NCBI RefSeq assembly: GCF_001298265.1
Contig: NZ_LGSZ01000032.1
Coordinates: 1-64,000, forward strand
Origin: Allobosea vaviloviae
GTDB lineage: Bacteria; Pseudomonadota; Alphaproteobacteria; Rhizobiales; Beijerinckiaceae
Direction of reading: 5' to 3'
DNA length: 64,000 bases
Shown: one piece after another, positions 44,090 to 53,050 of the stretch
Layout: each line of letters starts with the position of its first letter
How positions within the stretch are numbered: the stretch's first letter is position 1
Translations under genes and position numbers: made by a program
The notes under the pieces: generated by a model
Told to the model about the DNA's origin: nothing
The model's input: only the letters and a program-made list of their open reading frames with translations
The model's database searches: none

Positions 44090-44956
44090 TCACGCAGCCA
44101 GCCTCGGCGCCGCCATCTCCTCGCGCAGCGCGTCTGCGAAGCGGCGCGCCGCCAGCCCCGGCTGCGGCCCCATGATCAGCCCGACAGACAGGTCAAACAG
44201 CGCCGGCAGGCCATCCGCCGGGCCTAGCCGCCGCGCCGTCGCCGGCACCGCGCTCTCGGTCACCGCCGTGACGCAGAACCCCGCCTCGACCGCCGACAGC
44301 ATGCCCGAGGTGTGCGAGCACGAGAAGACGAGGCGATAGTCCTTCTCCGCCTCCGCCAGGCAGGCGAGCAGGCGCGGCCGCACCCGGCAGCCCTCCGAGA
44401 ACAGCGCCAGCGGCAGCGTCTCCTGCAGTTCCGGCCGGTGGCCGCGCGCCGCGATCCAGACCACCGGCTCGCGCCGGATCACCTCGCCGACCGGCCGCCT
44501 GGGATCCTGCGTCACCACCGCGAGATCGAATTCGCCGGCCGCGACCGCCGGCTCGATCCGCTTCGACAGGTCGCAATGCAGTTCGAGCTCGACCTTGGGA
44601 TGCTCGGCGGCGAAGCGCGCGATCAGCGGCCGCAGGAAGGCGTCGACGTAATCGTCGGGAATGCCGATGCGCAGCCGCCCCGAGGCGCTGCTGCCGCCGA
44701 GATCGTCGAGCGCCTCGCGCTGGATCGCGAGCAACCGCCTGGCATGGGCGATCAGCCTTTCGCCGGCATGGGTCGGCACCACGCCGCGCCGCGAGCGCTC
44801 CAGCAGTTTGTGGCCGAGCTGGTGCTCGAGATCCTGGATCCGTACCGAAATCGCCGATTGCGTCCGCCCGAGCCGCGCGCCGGCCGCCGTGAAGCCGCCG
44901 CTCTCGACCACCGCCACCAGCATGTCGAGCGCCGCCAGATCGAAATGCCCGGACAT
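44090..44956 (-). CDS. LysR-family transcriptional regulator
   Basis: The 288-residue LysR protein has its HTH at about 5-62 (FDLAALDMLVAVVESGGFTA; QSAISVRIQDLEHQLGHKLL) and an intact effector domain. GGAG lies eight bases before the ATG. It is divergent from the EamA transporter gene at 45164 and probably regulates it. A long inverted repeat fills part of the shared promoter region. Confidence 0.88.
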   Translation of the reverse strand: MSGHFDLAALDMLVAVVESGGFTAAGARLGRTQSAISVRIQDLEHQLGHKLLERSRRGVVPTHAGERLIAHARRLLAIQREALDDLGGSSASGRLRIGIPDDYVDAFLRPLIARFAAEHPKVELELHCDLSKRIEPAVAAGEFDLAVVTQDPRRPVGEVIRREPVVWIAARGHRPELQETLPLALFSEGCRVRPRLLACLAEAEKDYRLVFSCSHTSGMLSAVEAGFCVTAVTESAVPATARRLGPADGLPALFDLSVGLIMGPQPGLAARRFADALREEMAAPRLAA

Positions 44957-45045
44957 GGCACAGTCTCCATCGATCGTTTTTAAGAATGGTTAAATCAGAA
45001 TAATCCGTTTTTCCGATGGAAGAAAGGGGCGTAGAGCAGGCTCAT

Positions 45046-45126
45046 CGTCATTGCGAGCGCAGCGAAGCAATCCAGATCGGCTCGCTCGACGTCCCCCTGG
45101 ATTGCTTCGCTGCGCTCGCAATGACG
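45046..45126. repeat. Inverted repeat with 30-bp perfect arms
   Basis: The left arm (45046-45075) begins CGTCATTGCGAGCGCAGCGA and the right arm (45097-45126) is its exact reverse complement, ending CTGCGCTCGCAATGACG. The spacer is 21 bases. Elements with the CGTCATTGCGAGCG end and a CAATCCAG turn are widespread as MITE-like or REP-like units in alphaproteobacterial genomes. It lies inside the LysR/EamA promoter. Confidence 0.75.
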
Positions 45127-45163
45127 GACTGCTCTGCAGACACGAATTCCAAGAACATAAGCC

Positions 45164-46087
45164 ATGAGCGACTCCACCATGTCCGCCCCCGCCGCCGTCA
45201 TGCCTGCCCCGACCGCGCCTGCGCTCGCCATGTTCCTCGCGCTGCTGGCCGGCGCGACCTGCATCGGCTTTTCCGGCGTGTTCGTGCGCTTCGCCGATGT
45301 CGGCCCGGCCGCCGCAGGCTTCTGGCGCATGGCCTTCGCGCTGCCGGTGCTCGGCCTGTGGATGGGGCTGGAGCAGCGTCGTCCGGGACGCACCGTCGCC
45401 ACGACCGGCGCCTTGCTCCCGATCGCGCTGGCCGGCCTCTTCTTCGGAATCGACGTCGTGCTCTACAATGCCTCGCTCGGCTTCACGACCATCGCCAACG
45501 CCTCGCTGCTCGGCAATCTCTCGCCGGTCGCGGTCGTTCTCGGCGGCTGGCTGCTCTTTTCGCAGCGCCCGAGCCGGCGCATTCTCGGCGCGCTGGCCCT
45601 GGCGGTCGCCGGCGCGATGATGCTGGTCCTGCCGAAATTCACCGCCACGACCGCGCCCGCGCCCGGCGGCCTGTTCGGCGACAGCCTCGCCATCGCCGCC
45701 GCCATCTCCTATGCCGCCTACATCATGGCGATCAGCCGCGCCCGAGACCGCGCCGAGCCCGGCCGCATCAGCCTGATTGCGAGCGCGATCTGCGCCGTCT
45801 TCTGCCTCGTCACGGCCTTTGCGCTGGGTGAGACGATCATGCCGGCCAGCCTGCAGGGCTGGCTCGCGGTGATCGCGCTCGGCCTCGTCTCGCATGCGAT
45901 GGGCCAGGGCCTGATCACGCTGGCGCTCGGCCATTACGGCGCCAGCGCTGCCTCGCTCGTCATGGTCTGGCCGGCAATGGTCGCGGTGCTCGCCGCCTGG
46001 GCGCTCTTCGGTGAACAGCCCTCGCCGGTGCAGGCCTTCGGTGGCATCGCGATCCTGGCAGCCGTGCTGATGGTGCGGAAGGGCTGA
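45164..46087 (+). CDS. EamA/DMT-family transporter
   Basis: The 307-residue membrane protein has ten predicted helices in two EamA halves. Blocks include AMFLALLAGATCIGFSGVFV, DVVLYNASLGFTTIANASLL and GNLSPVAVVLGGWLLF in the first, and YAAYIMAISRAR and LVSHAMGQGLITLALGHYGA in the second. It probably exports an amino acid or other metabolite, as many EamA proteins do. It is divergent from the LysR gene. Confidence 0.88.
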   Translation: MSDSTMSAPAAVMPAPTAPALAMFLALLAGATCIGFSGVFVRFADVGPAAAGFWRMAFALPVLGLWMGLEQRRPGRTVATTGALLPIALAGLFFGIDVVLYNASLGFTTIANASLLGNLSPVAVVLGGWLLFSQRPSRRILGALALAVAGAMMLVLPKFTATTAPAPGGLFGDSLAIAAAISYAAYIMAISRARDRAEPGRISLIASAICAVFCLVTAFALGETIMPASLQGWLAVIALGLVSHAMGQGLITLALGHYGASAASLVMVWPAMVAVLAAWALFGEQPSPVQAFGGIAILAAVLMVRKG

Positions 46088-46838
46088 AGCGTCTCAGGCG
46101 CGCCGCCGTCTTCTCCCTCCCCCCGCTTACCCATGTCGGCTGTAGCCGACATAGGCAGGTGTTGACCAACATCGGAAACATCCGATGTTGGGTGGGGAGG
46201 GCCGGGGTGGGGGGCAGTGCCGCTCGGCGCTTCGTCGGCGAAAGGGGCGAGCCCTGCTTTTCCGTCCCCATCCCTAACCCTTCCCCACCGCAAGCAGGGG
46301 GAAGGGAACGAGCCCCGCCTTCAAGCGATCGGCCTCTCCGGGCAGCCGCGACTTATCCCCGGCCTGCCAATCCATGCCTATCCTCACCGCGTTCCACCCG
46401 ACCAAGGGGGCTGTCGCGAGGCATCGTGCGGCCGGGCGGAATGCGGTGTCCGGGATGGGCGGCCCTTGCAGGCCGGCTGCCCGGAGGGGCTCTCGTCGCC
46501 GGGGACATCAGCAATCCCGGTCCTGACCGACCTTAATCGGCGGCGAGGGGCACCAGAAGAGAACCGCGCGTGGAGCCGGACGCGGCAAGATCCGCCGCAT
46601 CGACACCTCGACATCGACACTCGACATCGGCACGCGGTCGCATCCGCGCCGCCATCCGGCTCCGCGCACCCCGTTCGGGCTGCCAACGACACGAAACCCG
46701 CGGCGCATGCCGGCCGGGATCGTGCCGCCATGCCAGCGCGGCGGCGCCAGCCAGGCGGATGGAACCGCCTGGCATCTCCTGGGATTGCGATATCGGGCGC
46801 GCGACGGCATCCTTGCGCCTCAACCTGCCGAGGTGAGC
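46088..46838. other. Intergenic stretch with palindromes and no clear gene
   Basis: Two hairpins lie near the left end: arms ATGTCGGCT (46133-46141) and AGCCGACAT (46144-46152), then CCAACATCGG (46166-46175) and CCGATGTTGG (46182-46191). From 46250 to 46310 comes a CCCC-ACC-rich stretch with CCCTTCCCC-like repeats. Open frames in the remainder have strong compositional bias but no recognisable protein, and I do not call a gene. Confidence 0.45.
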
Positions 46839-47774
46839 ATGCTGCGTGGAGTTGTTCTGGCTTCGAGCCTGCTGCTGGCGCTTCCGGCGCACGCCGCTGG
46901 CCCCTATGGCAAGATCGTCGTCGGCAACTGGTCCGGCGGGGCCTTCACCAACGACGCCACCGGCGCCTTCTCGCACTGCGCCGTGAATGCCGGCTATCGC
47001 AACGGCACCCGGATGTTGACCTCGATCACCGCCGACTTCAAATGGCTGATCGGCTTCGCGCATCCCAACTGGCGCCTCAAGCCCGGCGCCCGGCTGAATC
47101 TCCAGCTGGTCTTCGACCGCAGCTCGCGCGTCGACGTCACCGCGGATGTGAAGACGGCGAGCCTTTTGACCATAGCGATGCCCGATGATTCGCAGCTCAT
47201 CAACGCCTTCCGCCGCGGCAGCTATCTGGAACTCGTCGCCAACGACCAGCGCCTGACCTTCGCCCTGACCTCGACCGGCGAGATGCTGCCCGCCCTGGCC
47301 GCCTGCGCCAGGCAGAGCGCCAGCATTCGCGGCCCGGTCAACCCGTCAGCCGGGCAGAATGCCGCTCGCCCGCCCGAGGCGGAGACGCAGGCCAGCAGCC
47401 AGGCCAGGGCCGAGAAGAAGGCGGTGCTGGAGAAGACGCGCGACCTGATCCGCGTGAAGATGATGACCTGCATCGGCCGGGAGGGCACGCCGATGCTGGC
47501 GACCGACGAGAAGGCCGAGGTCGTCGCCAAGGCCGCGATGATCTTCTGCAAGGCCGATGTCGATGCGCTCGCCCAGGCGATCATCGAGATCCAGGAGCAC
47601 GACGCCAGCCGCCCCGTCGACCGCGAGGCGGTGCGCCGCGCCGCCGCCCAGAGCATCCAGGACGTCGTCGTCGCCCAGATCGTCAAATCGCGCGGCGAAA
47701 TGCTGAGCCGCAGGAACCAGCAGCCCCCGGCGCCGACGGGCGGAGGGCGCCCGGCGATGTCGCCGTCGATCTGA
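46839..47774 (+). CDS. Exported hypothetical protein
   Basis: The product is 311 residues from the ATG at 46839, after GAGG. A signal peptide (MLRGVVLASSLLLALPAHAA) is followed by a beta-rich domain of about 125 residues (YGKIVVGNWSGGAFTNDATG, FSHCAVNAGYRNGTR) and then a helical, Ala/Glu-rich segment with cysteines (KMMTCIGREGTPML; MIFCKADVDALAQAI). No family is recognised. The first part resembles invasion-associated or other small periplasmic proteins in shape only. It is separated from the toxin-like gene by about 170 bases. Confidence 0.6.
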   Translation: MLRGVVLASSLLLALPAHAAGPYGKIVVGNWSGGAFTNDATGAFSHCAVNAGYRNGTRMLTSITADFKWLIGFAHPNWRLKPGARLNLQLVFDRSSRVDVTADVKTASLLTIAMPDDSQLINAFRRGSYLELVANDQRLTFALTSTGEMLPALAACARQSASIRGPVNPSAGQNAARPPEAETQASSQARAEKKAVLEKTRDLIRVKMMTCIGREGTPMLATDEKAEVVAKAAMIFCKADVDALAQAIIEIQEHDASRPVDREAVRRAAAQSIQDVVVAQIVKSRGEMLSRRNQQPPAPTGGGRPAMSPSI

Positions 47775-47945
47775 CGGTGGATCTCTCCAGACAACGCGCG
47801 GTCAACCCGGACAAGCCGCGATGGCGGCGCCGATCCGGGATCCATGCTTGAGCGCTGATCGAAAACGCTCCGGACTGAACCCGGTCGACTTATCCCCTGC
47901 GCCTGAACCGGCCGGAGAATAGGCGCTCCAAACCGGGAGTGCTCC

Positions 47946-49130
47946 ATGTCCGCCAGATCCGATCGCCATCGCCCCGAAACCGCCGGCGAGGGCGAGATCA
48001 TCCGCCTGCGCCGCAGCCTGATCCGTCTTCAGGACGAAACGCGGCTGCTGCGCCGCGATATTGTGAGGCGCAAGTACAACCCCTCGCAGCCCCGCGTTCC
48101 GGCAGGCGGCACCGGTGGCGGACAATGGACCAGCGGTGCGGGCGGCGGCGGCGGGAGCGGCGGCAGCACCATGCCCGGCTTCGGGGATGGCGGCGACCTG
48201 GCGGAATTCGCACCTGAAGCCGGCTTCGTCATCGACGAGACCGGCAACGAAGCGTGGGCCTTCTACGAGGAAAGCCGCGAAGAGGATGGCGCGGTCTCCG
48301 AACGCGCCATCGTCAACCGCGACGGCAGCACGATCCATTCCGAATACGCCGCCTCCCGAGAAGCCGGCTTCGACGAGCGCCACACCGTCACGACGCCCGA
48401 CGGCGACAAGGTCACCTTCGAGATCACGGACAAGAGCCAGACGATCCGAGAAGGCGGGCCCGATGGCGAGGCGATCAGCCGGTCGGTCTGGACGCCGTCC
48501 GGGCCGGAGCCGGTCGCGACGGTGCAACCCGCGTACTCGGGCCTCCGGCAAGGAGTCGGCGCGGCCGGAGCCGTGCTATTCGGCTGGCTTTCTGGAGAAA
48601 ACAGAGCCGATGGCCCGCAAGCCGTCATGGGCTTCAACGCTCGCGACTTTCGGCCGAGCGAAAATGCCGGCGGCGCCCTAGATCTGACTTATGTCGGAAA
48701 GGTCGAACAGGCCGAAGCCGAGACTGCATGCAAATATCTTCCGGAACTGCAATCGCGGCTCGACCGCGCAGTCTCGGCGGCAGGGCCGGCGAACAACTAC
48801 CCCCATGCAGCGATCTATGGCACGTTCATTCACCAATATCTGAAAGATCAGATCGAGGACGCACGGTATCCAGATCTGAAGGCGGAGCAATCATTCGCGA
48901 AGCAAATGCTCGAATCGACTCCAGATGAATTCGTCCGCTACGGCTACCCCCGATCGGTCCGTATCGATGCGTATGAATTGCGGGAGGATGGAACGCTGTG
49001 CATCTATGATTTCAAGACGGGCCGGCGCGGCATCGATGAGCGGCGGTGGAAGGAGCTCGCTGTTGCACCCTTCCGGGCAATCAGGAACATCTCCCGCGTC
49101 GTCGTCATAGAGGTAAGGCCGAGTTCGTGA
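47946..49130 (+). CDS. Putative toxin with RecB-like PD-(D/E)XK nuclease C-terminus
   Basis: The 394-residue protein has a basic helical N-terminus (residues 16-43), then NPSQPRVPAGGTGGGQWTSG at 45-64, a motif found before variable domains in many alphaproteobacterial phage-like and toxin-like proteins, then a glycine linker. The C-terminal part (about 285-394) has a RecB/Cas4-like nuclease pattern: GTFIH with His296, a Glu in AEQSF (Glu314), RID with Asp341, and DFKTG with Asp355 and Lys357. The set H-E-D-D-x-K is the metal site of that superfamily. A 4-base overlap couples it to the next gene. The toxin role is inferred. Confidence 0.6.
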   Translation: MSARSDRHRPETAGEGEIIRLRRSLIRLQDETRLLRRDIVRRKYNPSQPRVPAGGTGGGQWTSGAGGGGGSGGSTMPGFGDGGDLAEFAPEAGFVIDETGNEAWAFYEESREEDGAVSERAIVNRDGSTIHSEYAASREAGFDERHTVTTPDGDKVTFEITDKSQTIREGGPDGEAISRSVWTPSGPEPVATVQPAYSGLRQGVGAAGAVLFGWLSGENRADGPQAVMGFNARDFRPSENAGGALDLTYVGKVEQAEAETACKYLPELQSRLDRAVSAAGPANNYPHAAIYGTFIHQYLKDQIEDARYPDLKAEQSFAKQMLESTPDEFVRYGYPRSVRIDAYELREDGTLCIYDFKTGRRGIDERRWKELAVAPFRAIRNISRVVVIEVRPSS

Positions 49131-49792
49131 CGACGAAAAAACAGATCAAATTCTTGCTGGATCTCATCCAATCGCGAAATGCAGACCTTGTCGTTCATGG
49201 TCCATTCGCGGTCCTGAAACCAATACGCCACGTCATTCGCGCGATCTCGATAGACCGGACGAGCTCTGCTGACCGCCCGCATTTCCTGTGGTCGATCGGA
49301 CATACTTTCAATCCTCGTTCGTCTCTCCAGGGCATCTGGCTTGATCAGTTTTACACCGAACGTGGAGCACCGGCGAAATGGTCCGAACCGGGCTTGGCGG
49401 AAGCATTCATCGATGCCGTCGAAGGAACCATTCTGCCAAGATTGCGTCCTGCCTCGACAATCGAGGCAATGACGATGCTGAAGTATCCATACTCTTACGG
49501 ATATGAAAGCCAGCTCCGGTACGAGCCCTACCAGTTGCATTTCCATGCAGCCTGCGGCCGCTTCGGCGAAGCAATCAGAATCCTTGAAAAAATGGAGACG
49601 TGGGAGCGCAGCAAACTGGGGTGGCGGCTCCATGAGTTTCAGTATCTCGTCGACGAGTTGGGGCCCCTCCTGAAGCGGGAGGACAAGATCGGCGTCGCCG
49701 AGTTGCTACGGCAATGGGAGGTCATGGTGGTCAGACGGGCCGGCGTTGCCAACATATACGAGCCGACGCCGTTTCCCTTCGAACTCGCCTGA
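49127..49792 (+). CDS. Putative immunity protein of the nuclease-type toxin
   Basis: The 221-residue product starts at a GTG whose last bases are the TGA stop of the upstream gene (GTGA overlap), the typical layout of a toxin and its immunity partner. There is no signal peptide, so it should stay in the cytoplasm, where it would guard DNA. It has no family I recognise; visible features are AISIDRTSSADRPHFLWSIG and a helical C-terminal half with many charged residues. GC content looks lower than the core genes around it. An unrelated conserved hypothetical protein is possible. Confidence 0.5.
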   Translation: MTTKKQIKFLLDLIQSRNADLVVHGPFAVLKPIRHVIRAISIDRTSSADRPHFLWSIGHTFNPRSSLQGIWLDQFYTERGAPAKWSEPGLAEAFIDAVEGTILPRLRPASTIEAMTMLKYPYSYGYESQLRYEPYQLHFHAACGRFGEAIRILEKMETWERSKLGWRLHEFQYLVDELGPLLKREDKIGVAELLRQWEVMVVRRAGVANIYEPTPFPFELA

Positions 49793-52700
49793 TCACTCCG
49801 CCGCCAGCCTCGGTGGCGGCAGCGGCAGCTTCATCTGCGCCTCGCCATCCCCGGGCGCCCCGTGCCCCGGCGCCCCATGCCCGTCCTCGGGCATCGCCTG
49901 CCACAGGCTCTCATCCTCCGGCTTGCTGAAGAAGCGCCCGAACAGCCATCCCGTGGCCTTCGAGAGATCGTCCATCACCGCGTAGAAGGACGGCACGAAG
50001 ACGAGGCTGAGCACGGTCGAGACGAGCAACCCGCCGATCACCGCGATCGCCATCGGCGCGCGGAACTCGCCGCCGTCGCCCAGCCCGTAGGCGGAGGGAG
50101 CCATGCCCGCCGCCATCGCGATCGTCGTCATCACGATCGGCCGCGCCCGCTTGCGGCCGGCTTCCAGCAGGGCGGTGCGCCGGTCCTTGCCACGCCCCTC
50201 CTCCTCGACCGCGAAATCGACCAGCATGATCGCGTTCTTGGTGACGATGCCCATCAGCATCAAAAGGCCGATATAGACCGGCATCGACACCGGCTTGCCG
50301 GTCGCGAGCAGGGCGATGACCACGCCGCCGAAGGAGAGCGGCAGCGAGAGCAGGATCGTGATCGGCTGGAACACCGAGCCGAACAGCAGGATCAGCACGA
50401 CGAAGACCAGCATCAGCCCGGTCGTCATCGCCGTGATGAAGCCCTGCACGACCTCTCCTTGAATCTCCGCGTCGCCGGTCGCCGCGATCCAGACGCCCGG
50501 CGGCAGCCCGACCTCCTTGACGATTCCGGTGAAGGTCTCCTGCGCGGTGCCGAGCTCGAAGCCGCGCTTGAGATCGGCGCCGATCGCGGCGCGGCGGACG
50601 CGGTCATAGCGGTCGATCGAGCTCGGCCCCTCGCCGAAGCCGATATCGGCCACCGCCGTCAGCGGGATCGAGACGCCGCTCGTATTGGTGACGCGCAGCG
50701 CCGCGATGTTGCGGATGTCGGCGCGGGCCGCCTCGTCGAGCTGCACGCGGATCGGCACCAGCCGGTCGCCGGCATTGAACTTGGCGAGATTGGCGCCGAC
50801 ATCGCCGATCGTGGCGACGCGGACGGCTTCCGAGATCGCTTCCGGCGTGACGCCGAGGCTGGCCGCCGCCTCGAGCTTCGGCCGCACCGTCAGCTCCGGC
50901 CGCGACAGCGAGCCCGAGGTCGCGACATTGAGATAGCCGTCGATCTTGCGCATCCGGCTCTCGATCCGCGCCACGGCTTCGCCGAGCGCCGCCCCGTCCT
51001 TGGACAGGATCGAGAAGGCCATTTCGCGCTCGCCGCGCTCGTTGACATACCAGGCGCGCACATCGGGCACGCTGGCGAGCTTCTGGGCGATGACGACCTT
51101 GAGGTCCTTCTGGCGCGCGGTCCGCTCGGCCTTGGGCTTGAGCTTGATGATGACGGCGGCGCGCCGGACCTCGCGCTGGCCCGTCGGCGAGGCGCCGCCG
51201 AGCACGAAGACCTGCGTCACCTCGGGGATTTCGCGCAACCGGTCGACGATCCTGTCGGTGGTGACGCGGGTATCCTCCAGCGTGGAGCCGGGCGGCAGCT
51301 CGACGGAGGCGACGACGCGCGAGGTGTCCTCGTCGGGGATGAAGCCGGTCGGCAGCAGGGAGGTGGCGTGGATGGAGCCCCAGAGGAAGGCAAAGCCCAG
51401 CACCAGCGTCAGATAGGACATGTTGAAGGGGATCGTGCGCCAGCGCCCGCTGCCGTCAAAGCGCGGCAGAACCGGCAGCCGGCGCGAGGCGGTCGTCGCC
51501 TTGAGCAGGCCGACATAGCTCCCCATGACGATGCCGTCCTTGGCGTCCTCATGCTTGACCGGCTTCATCAGATAGGCCGCCATCATCGGCGTGATCAGCC
51601 GGGCGACCAGCAGCGAGAACAGCACCGCGACCGCGACCGTCAATCCGAACTGGCGGAAATACTGGCCGGCGACGCCGCCCATGAAGGACACCGGCGCGAA
51701 GATCGCGACGATCGTCAGCGTGATCGCGATGACCGCAAGCCCGATCTCGTCGGCGGCCTCCATCGCGGCGCGATAGGGCGATTTGCCCATCTTCATGTGG
51801 CGGACGATGTTCTCGATCTCGACGATCGCGTCATCGACCAGGATACCTGTCACCAGGGTGATGCCGAGCAGGCTGACGAGGTTGAGCGAGAAGCCCATCA
51901 GCTCCATCGCCCAGAAGGTCGGGATCGCCGAGAGCGGCAGCGCGATCGCGGTGATGAGCGTGGCGCGCCAGTTCTTCAGGAACAGGAACACGACGAGCAC
52001 CGCCAGGCCTGCGCCCTCCAGCAGCGTGCCCATCGCCGCCTTGTAGTTGCCATAGGTATAGGCGACCGCGTCGTCGATCGGCTTCAGCGTGATGTCGGGG
52101 AAGCGCTTGTTGAGATCGGCGATGCGGGCGGCGACGACCTCCTTGACCGAAAGCTCGCTCGACCCCTTCGAGCGGAACACCGCAAAGGAGACGACCGGGC
52201 TCTTGTCGAGCCGCCCGAAGGCGCGCGGCTCCGAATTGGAATCCTCGACCCGGCCGAGCTCCTTCAGCCGGACCTCGCGGCCGCCGGTCAGGGTGATCTT
52301 GGTCTCGGCGAGCTCGGCCACCGTGCGGGCGCCCGCGAGCGTCCGGATCGCCTGCTCCTGGCCGCCGACCTCGCCGCGCCCGCCGGCGAGGTCGACATTG
52401 GTCGCACGAATCTGGCGGTTGACCTCGCCGGCCGTGGTGCCCAGCGCCAGCAGCCGGTCGGGGTCGAGCGAAATCCGGATCTCGCGGTCGACGCCGCCAT
52501 AGCGCTCGACGCGGCCGACGCCCTTGAGCCCCTGCAATTCGCGCGCGACGACATCGTCGACATGCCAGGAGAGCTGCTCCAGCGTCATCCCGGTCGAGGC
52601 CGCGCCGAAGGTGATGATCGACTGGCCCTCGACATCGATGCGCTGGATGATCGGCTCGTCGATGGTGCGCGGCAGATCGGCGCGAATCTTCGCGACTGCA

Positions 52701-53035
52701 TCCTTGACGTCGTTGACGGCGCGGTCGGTGTTGGTCTCGAGCCGGAACTCGATGATCGTGGACGATTGCCCGTCGGTGAGCGTCGAGACGACATGCTTGA
52801 CGCCGGTGATGTTGGCGACCGCATCCTCGACGCGCTTGCTGACCTGGCTTTCGAGCTCGGAGGGCGCGGCGCCCGACTGGGTGATCGTCACCGAGACGAG
52901 CGGCACGTCGATGTTGGGGAAGCGCGTCACCGGCAGCTTCGAGAACGACAGAAGGCCGAGCACGCACAGCACGAAGAAGAGCAGGATCGCCGGAACCGGC
53001 TTGCGGATCGACCACGCGGAGAAGTTGATGTTCAC
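49793..53035 (-). CDS. RND efflux transporter, permease subunit (AcrB/HAE1 type)
   Basis: The 1080-residue inner-membrane pump has the RND layout of two six-helix halves with large periplasmic loops. Signature stretches include the N-terminal FSAWSIRKPVPAILLFFVLC, VSVTITQSGAAPSELESQVS, and TM4 GILVDDAIVEIENIVRHMKM with the two proton-relay aspartates, as well as LLMLMGIVTKNAIMLVDFAV. It exports hydrophobic drugs, biocides or metabolites with the MFP protein and an outer-membrane channel encoded elsewhere. It starts 15 bases after the MFP stop. Confidence 0.93.
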   Translation of the reverse strand: MNINFSAWSIRKPVPAILLFFVLCVLGLLSFSKLPVTRFPNIDVPLVSVTITQSGAAPSELESQVSKRVEDAVANITGVKHVVSTLTDGQSSTIIEFRLETNTDRAVNDVKDAVAKIRADLPRTIDEPIIQRIDVEGQSIITFGAASTGMTLEQLSWHVDDVVARELQGLKGVGRVERYGGVDREIRISLDPDRLLALGTTAGEVNRQIRATNVDLAGGRGEVGGQEQAIRTLAGARTVAELAETKITLTGGREVRLKELGRVEDSNSEPRAFGRLDKSPVVSFAVFRSKGSSELSVKEVVAARIADLNKRFPDITLKPIDDAVAYTYGNYKAAMGTLLEGAGLAVLVVFLFLKNWRATLITAIALPLSAIPTFWAMELMGFSLNLVSLLGITLVTGILVDDAIVEIENIVRHMKMGKSPYRAAMEAADEIGLAVIAITLTIVAIFAPVSFMGGVAGQYFRQFGLTVAVAVLFSLLVARLITPMMAAYLMKPVKHEDAKDGIVMGSYVGLLKATTASRRLPVLPRFDGSGRWRTIPFNMSYLTLVLGFAFLWGSIHATSLLPTGFIPDEDTSRVVASVELPPGSTLEDTRVTTDRIVDRLREIPEVTQVFVLGGASPTGQREVRRAAVIIKLKPKAERTARQKDLKVVIAQKLASVPDVRAWYVNERGEREMAFSILSKDGAALGEAVARIESRMRKIDGYLNVATSGSLSRPELTVRPKLEAAASLGVTPEAISEAVRVATIGDVGANLAKFNAGDRLVPIRVQLDEAARADIRNIAALRVTNTSGVSIPLTAVADIGFGEGPSSIDRYDRVRRAAIGADLKRGFELGTAQETFTGIVKEVGLPPGVWIAATGDAEIQGEVVQGFITAMTTGLMLVFVVLILLFGSVFQPITILLSLPLSFGGVVIALLATGKPVSMPVYIGLLMLMGIVTKNAIMLVDFAVEEEGRGKDRRTALLEAGRKRARPIVMTTIAMAAGMAPSAYGLGDGGEFRAPMAIAVIGGLLVSTVLSLVFVPSFYAVMDDLSKATGWLFGRFFSKPEDESLWQAMPEDGHGAPGHGAPGDGEAQMKLPLPPPRLAAE

Positions 53036-53050
53036 GGATGCCGCCTCTCG

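Noticed and set aside
46250..46838. Possible gene in the intergenic stretch before the hypothetical protein at 46839
   Set aside because: Several overlapping frames exist but all have biased composition and none has a ribosome site with a protein-like sequence.
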